DNA from: Coriobacteriales bacterium
GTDB lineage: Bacteria; Actinomycetota; Coriobacteriia; Coriobacteriales; UBA8131
DNA: 23,960 nt
NCBI GenBank assembly: GCA_031272005.1
Contig: JAISUQ010000020.1
Span: 1-23,960, forward strand
Reading direction: 5' to 3'
How positions within the stretch are numbered: position 1 is the first letter of the stretch; each line of letters starts with the position of its first letter. The notes under the pieces are model-generated. The model did no database searches. It was not told the origin of the DNA and saw only the letters and a program-made list of their open reading frames with translations. The position numbers were made by a program, and so were the translations under genes. Shown piece by piece: positions 20,933 to 23,960 of this stretch.

Positions 20933-21544
20933 ATGGAACCGAAGACAGCAACTGCCAGTACCCAGCCGCAACAATACGGGCAATCCCAGCAATCCCAGCA
21001 ACGCCAGCAAAGCCAACAACGCCAGCGCCGCCAGCTGTTGGTGCTCCTGCTGGCAGTCATCGCCCTGGCAGCCACGGCCTTCGTCGGCCTGCGCCTGGCC
21101 GGTGTGCTGCACTTCCCCTGGGAGAGCGTCAACCAGCCGGCCGCCAACGTCGGCGGCGTCATCAGCGAAGGCACGCCAGGCATGACCCATGACGAAATGA
21201 TGGCCGCCCTGCAGGCCGAGGCCGACCGCAGTACCGTCTCGGTGCAGATCAACTCGCACCCGGTGTTTGCCAACGGCACGTCACCCGGCAACCTCTACAT
21301 CATCAACCCCGCGAACAACGCCTTTGATATGTCGGTGGAGATAACCTTGGACAGCAACGAGGAGGTGATCTACCAATCGGGCAAGCTGTCGCCCAACCAC
21401 TTCATCGACAACGATGTGCTGCTCAAGCCCCTGGCCGCCGGCACTTATCCGGCCACCGCCCACATCACCTGCACCGACCCCAAACAGCCGGACAGGCCAA
21501 TCAATGAGGCCAACGCCAGTCTGACCATCACGGTGGAAAGCTGA
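20933..21544 (+). CDS. Membrane-anchored extracellular Ig-like protein
   Basis: 203 residues. A Gln/Ser/Arg-rich cytoplasmic N-terminus (about 1-32) precedes one membrane span (LLVLLLAVIALAATAFVGL), so the protein faces outward. The outer domain contains LYIINPANNAFDMSVEITL and GKLSPNHFIDNDVLLKPLAA followed by GTYPATAHITC, a beta-sandwich pattern seen in gut Firmicutes proteins of unknown function. AAAGGA lies about eight bases before the ATG at 20933; an earlier TTG lacks a site. It is the second gene of the surface locus. Confidence 0.82.
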   Translation: MEPKTATASTQPQQYGQSQQSQQRQQSQQRQRRQLLVLLLAVIALAATAFVGLRLAGVLHFPWESVNQPAANVGGVISEGTPGMTHDEMMAALQAEADRSTVSVQINSHPVFANGTSPGNLYIINPANNAFDMSVEITLDSNEEVIYQSGKLSPNHFIDNDVLLKPLAAGTYPATAHITCTDPKQPDRPINEANASLTITVES

Positions 21545-21581
21545 GGCGGGCCGGCGCTCGTTCGCTCGCAAATGCCGTGGC

Positions 21582-21600
21582 CCAGGCGTCGGGCGCCTGG
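21582..21600. terminator. Hairpin between two surface-locus genes
   Basis: CCAGGCG and CGCCTGG form a perfect 7-bp stem with a five-base loop, 40 bp after the preceding stop. No T-tract follows. It may reduce read-through or stabilise the upstream message. Confidence 0.4.
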
Positions 21601-21684
21601 CGGCTCGCAGTTCGCGGAGTTGTGACGATAGGCAAATAAGATAGCAAGATAGTAAAAGAGAACCACAAAGTAAGGAGAACCACC

Positions 21685-22275
21685 ATGAACAAACTCACCA
21701 CATTCGCCCTGTCCACCGTGCTGGCCATGTCCCTGGCCGTGCCCGCCCTGGCTGGCCCCTACGATACGGATAAGACCCTGCCGGTCGACGGCTTCATCGG
21801 CATCGACACCTCGGCACCGGGCTACGACCCGGACAAGCTGATCGACGTCACCTACACTGCCAGCGGCATCAAATGGGTGGTGGACCAGGACAGCTGGCCC
21901 AAGGTCAGCTCGGCCAACTACATCATCCAGAACAACTCCCCCAAGATGGACCTCAAGGTGACGATGCGCAGCTTCACCTGGGACAACAAAAGCGACCAGG
22001 TCAAACACCCGCCTCTGACCCTGAAGTTCACCGGCGACCTGTTTGAGCAAGGCATTACCGATGTTGGCCCGGACGGCCACATCGTCGGCCTGACCAACTC
22101 CAAGCCCTTCAGCAAGCTGCTCCAGGCCGCCGACGACAACGACCACGACGGCAAGGCCGACGCCAACGGTTTCCACCCCTGGACCTACGGCTTCACCGGC
22201 CAGTACGACGCCAAGCTGACCAAGACCCCGCTCCAACCCAAGTACAACATGGTGCTGAGCTTCGAAGTCGTATAG
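21685..22275 (+). CDS. Secreted beta-domain protein related to the C-terminus of the large surface protein
   Basis: 196 residues. The signal peptide MNKLTTFALSTVLAMSLAVP ends at ALA-G (about 23). The mature part can be aligned by eye with residues 736-891 of the protein at 18106-20781. IDVTYTASGIKW matches ELSISYPAQMVF; ADANGFHPWTYGFTGQY matches ANANGIHDGYLSIGGLY; and both end in a P-rich segment then LSFEVV / FSFHLVT. It has no membrane anchor. AAGGAG lies seven bases before the ATG. It may be a secreted subunit assembling with the large protein, as in multi-protein surface complexes of Gram-positive bacteria. Confidence 0.82.
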   Translation: MNKLTTFALSTVLAMSLAVPALAGPYDTDKTLPVDGFIGIDTSAPGYDPDKLIDVTYTASGIKWVVDQDSWPKVSSANYIIQNNSPKMDLKVTMRSFTWDNKSDQVKHPPLTLKFTGDLFEQGITDVGPDGHIVGLTNSKPFSKLLQAADDNDHDGKADANGFHPWTYGFTGQYDAKLTKTPLQPKYNMVLSFEVV

Positions 22276-22309
22276 GCAAAGCCAGCGATTAAGGTAAGGA
22301 AGTGCCAGG

Positions 22310-22813
22310 ATGAGAGAGTTGCACACACTAATAACCAAAGCCGTTGCGCTGTCAGCCGTGCTGCTGGCGGTCACACTGACGCTCAGCGTTGCCGCTCCAA
22401 CCATCCTGGCACCACCAGCCTGGGCTGACGAATTGCCAATCACGGTGGTTGACGTTGAGGACGGCGACCTGCCCAGCACCAGCGCAGCCGACACCGACGT
22501 CACCAGCACCAGTGCTGGCATCGATGCCAGCTTCAACATCCATATCGGCGGCTATGTTGCCGCACAGGACAGCAATGGTGACGGGTCCTCAGCCAGTCCG
22601 TCACCCGCCGTCCGCCCGCCAGCCCGGGGCAAGGGCGCCACAAAGACCGGCTTGCCTCAGACCGGCGACAGGCTGGAAGCCTGGATCATGCTGGCCCTGA
22701 TAGCCGTCCTGCTGATCGTCCTGGGAATCATGGCCCTGCGTCAGAGCAGCCCGCCCACAACGCCCGCTCCGCCCGAGAAAGATCCCGATGACGAAGATGC
22801 TCCGAGGAGGTGA
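22310..22813 (+). CDS. LPXTG-type (LPQTG) cell-wall-anchored surface protein
   Basis: 167 residues. A signal peptide with a long hydrophobic core ends near AWA-D (about 40). A short Ser/Thr/Asp-rich ectodomain leads to KTGLPQTGD, then a membrane span (WIMLALIAVLLIVLGIMAL). Sortase should cleave within LPQTG and attach the protein to peptidoglycan. Unusually, the tail after the span is 24 residues, Pro-rich and acidic (PEKDPDDEDAPRR), instead of a few basic residues. No sortase gene lies in the window. The gene follows the secreted protein by 34 bp and is probably in the same operon. Confidence 0.85.
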   Translation: MRELHTLITKAVALSAVLLAVTLTLSVAAPTILAPPAWADELPITVVDVEDGDLPSTSAADTDVTSTSAGIDASFNIHIGGYVAAQDSNGDGSSASPSPAVRPPARGKGATKTGLPQTGDRLEAWIMLALIAVLLIVLGIMALRQSSPPTTPAPPEKDPDDEDAPRR

Positions 22814-22837
22814 CAGTGGGGACGAGGTGACAGTGGG
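22807..22837. repeat. Two tandem copies of the GAGGTGACAGTGGG repeat
   Basis: The 14-mer occurs at 22807-22820 and 22824-22837, the first overlapping the stop codon of the LPQTG gene. The same 14-mer overlaps the mazF stop at 15720-15733. Confidence 0.65.
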
Positions 22838-22842
22838 CTGGC

Positions 22843-23895
22843 CTACAAGCCTGTGCCTGGGCAGAGGAAGTTGTTCAGGATGCCTTCGGGCGATTGGATA
22901 TGGAATAACCCGCATTCTATCTGCGTTGGCAACAGGAAGTAAATGCGCCGACCCTCGCCCGACTCCGAATAGGAGACATCCAGCATCCCGGCCCCTCGCA
23001 GCAGCTCTTCGGTCTCGCTTTTCAGCGAGGCGTCCAGCACATCCACAAAGCACTTGAAAGTCAGCCCAAAATGGCTGTGCAGCGGCAGGTGGTAACGCAG
23101 CTCGTCTCCCTCAATACTCACCTCATGCAGGATGCTGTTCAGGGCAATGGTCTCCAGCTCATCGCGGCAAAAGACCTCCCGCAAAGCCGCGCAATCAATG
23201 TCCAAAGCCGCATTCATGGCGCATTTGCTGCCCAGCCGTGGCTCGCAGCGCAGCTCGCAGAGGTCCTCGTCCACATCCAGCACACGCCCGGCAGCCGCCA
23301 GCCGCACCACGATACAGCCAAAGCGCAGCAGCTCCACATCCACCTGGTCACACAGTCCGGGCAGACCAATCTCCAGATGAGCACTTTGCAAACGGTCGCC
23401 CAGCGCCTGTCCGAAGTCATCCCGGCTCAGCTCCAGCGTGGGGTAGGCGAATAAACCGTCAAACACCGAAGCCCGGGCGGCAAATCCACAAGCAGCCTCC
23501 CGGTCGTTGATAACCTGGTATCTGCGGAGAAAATCGGGGATGCCCGCAGCGGCAGCCTGGCGGGCGGGCGCATCCGCTGCGGCGTTGTCATAGTAGAAAA
23601 GAATCTGCTTGCCCGCCGCCTCCAACAGGCCGATCTCATAGAGCACCCAGGGCGAGGCAAAGATGCCGTCTGCCAGCAGGACGATACCACCGGTAGCTGC
23701 TGCCAACATCTGACGCAGGCGAGCATGGAAGTCGCTGCCGGCCTCGATCTGCGAATCGCCGATATAGCCAATGCCGCGCTGCTCCAGCTGGCTGCGCAGC
23801 AGGTCAAAGGCTGCATCGCCGCCCAGGTGGCTGATGAAGATGCCACTGTTGTCGGTCTGCTGGGTGGTCTTACGCATTATCTGACAACTTGCCAT
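22843..23895 (-). CDS. TIR-domain protein with unrecognised C-terminal domain
   Basis: 350 residues. A TIR domain covers about 18-130: GIFISHLGGDAAFDLL (box 1), then IEAGSDFHARL and SPWVLYEIGLLEAAGKQILF, where Glu87 in WVLYEIG is in the place of the catalytic glutamate of NAD-cleaving TIR proteins. The remaining 220 residues (with CEPRLGSKCAMNAALDIDC and HLPLHSHFGLTFKCF) match no family I know and may sense a ligand or partner. Bacterial TIR proteins often act in antiphage defence by NAD depletion or signalling; no partner gene is visible inside the window. GGGAG lies five bases before the ATG. The gene converges on the surface locus. Confidence 0.8.
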   Translation of the reverse strand: MASCQIMRKTTQQTDNSGIFISHLGGDAAFDLLRSQLEQRGIGYIGDSQIEAGSDFHARLRQMLAAATGGIVLLADGIFASPWVLYEIGLLEAAGKQILFYYDNAAADAPARQAAAAGIPDFLRRYQVINDREAACGFAARASVFDGLFAYPTLELSRDDFGQALGDRLQSAHLEIGLPGLCDQVDVELLRFGCIVVRLAAAGRVLDVDEDLCELRCEPRLGSKCAMNAALDIDCAALREVFCRDELETIALNSILHEVSIEGDELRYHLPLHSHFGLTFKCFVDVLDASLKSETEELLRGAGMLDVSYSESGEGRRIYFLLPTQIECGLFHIQSPEGILNNFLCPGTGL

Positions 23896-23960
23896 ATCAA
23901 CTCCCGTTCGGTATGCCCCTGGCCTTCTCCGCCATATTGAAAGCTGTCCTCCTGCTGTGA

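Noticed and set aside
23896..23960. Short open frame (MAEKARGIPNGS) just upstream of the TIR gene on the minus strand
   Set aside because: It could be the end of an upstream gene or chance. The window stops too soon to decide, and its spacing from the AGGAGG upstream is poor.

Overview
The window looks like a piece of a high-GC, Gram-positive chromosome, most likely an anaerobic gut actinobacterium of the class Coriobacteriia (Eggerthellaceae-like). This is an inference from several signs. It carries an exported FAD reductase with a separate FMN-binding lipoprotein. It has several lipoproteins and an LPXTG surface protein. Its promoters are mostly extended -10 (TGnTAnnnT), and three genes seem to start leaderless, six bases after the -10 box. 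No rRNA, tRNA or CRISPR array was recognised.

Layout. Bases 1-337 hold the start of an AAA-ATPase-like gene that runs off the left edge. Bases 587-6235 form a respiratory-reductase module: a divergent DUF5692 membrane protein (minus), an FMN-binding lipoprotein, a Tat-exported FAD reductase and a six-span membrane protein (plus), then a regulator made of two MarR domains in one chain (minus). A shared asymmetric 21-bp motif occurs twice between the divergent genes and once in the marR leader. I read it as the operator of this regulator, tying the module into one autoregulated unit.

Bases 6478-9505 hold an orphan HipA-like kinase, a small membrane protein and a lipoprotein. Bases 9586-12015 are a PadR / DUF1048 / ABC ATPase / ABC-2 permease operon with a 36-bp palindrome on its promoter. 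A cyclophilin lipoprotein follows (12205-12915, minus); between it and the permease lies an array of five ATCTA boxes with exact 10-bp spacing.

Bases 13041-15721 look like an acquired toxin-antitoxin island of visibly lower GC. It has a 152-aa conserved protein, an ATGA-coupled DUF3791 / DUF3990 / small-protein operon and a mazEF pair. Two 122-bp near-identical repeats here each end in a promoter aimed at the adjacent minus-strand gene, and one forms the left arm of a MITE-like element. Pieces of the same repeat family (core GTGACAGYGGGGACG) are scattered through the window.

Bases 15775-16882 hold a TetR repressor with a clear operator facing a broken YhgE/Pip-type exporter gene. An SDR oxidoreductase follows (17064-17873). 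Bases 18106-22813 are a cell-surface locus: a large beta-helix protein, a membrane-anchored protein, a secreted protein apparently related to the C-terminal domain of the large one, and an LPQTG protein. A TIR-domain protein with an unrecognised C-terminal domain closes the window on the minus strand. All family assignments are from reading motifs by eye; no database search was possible.
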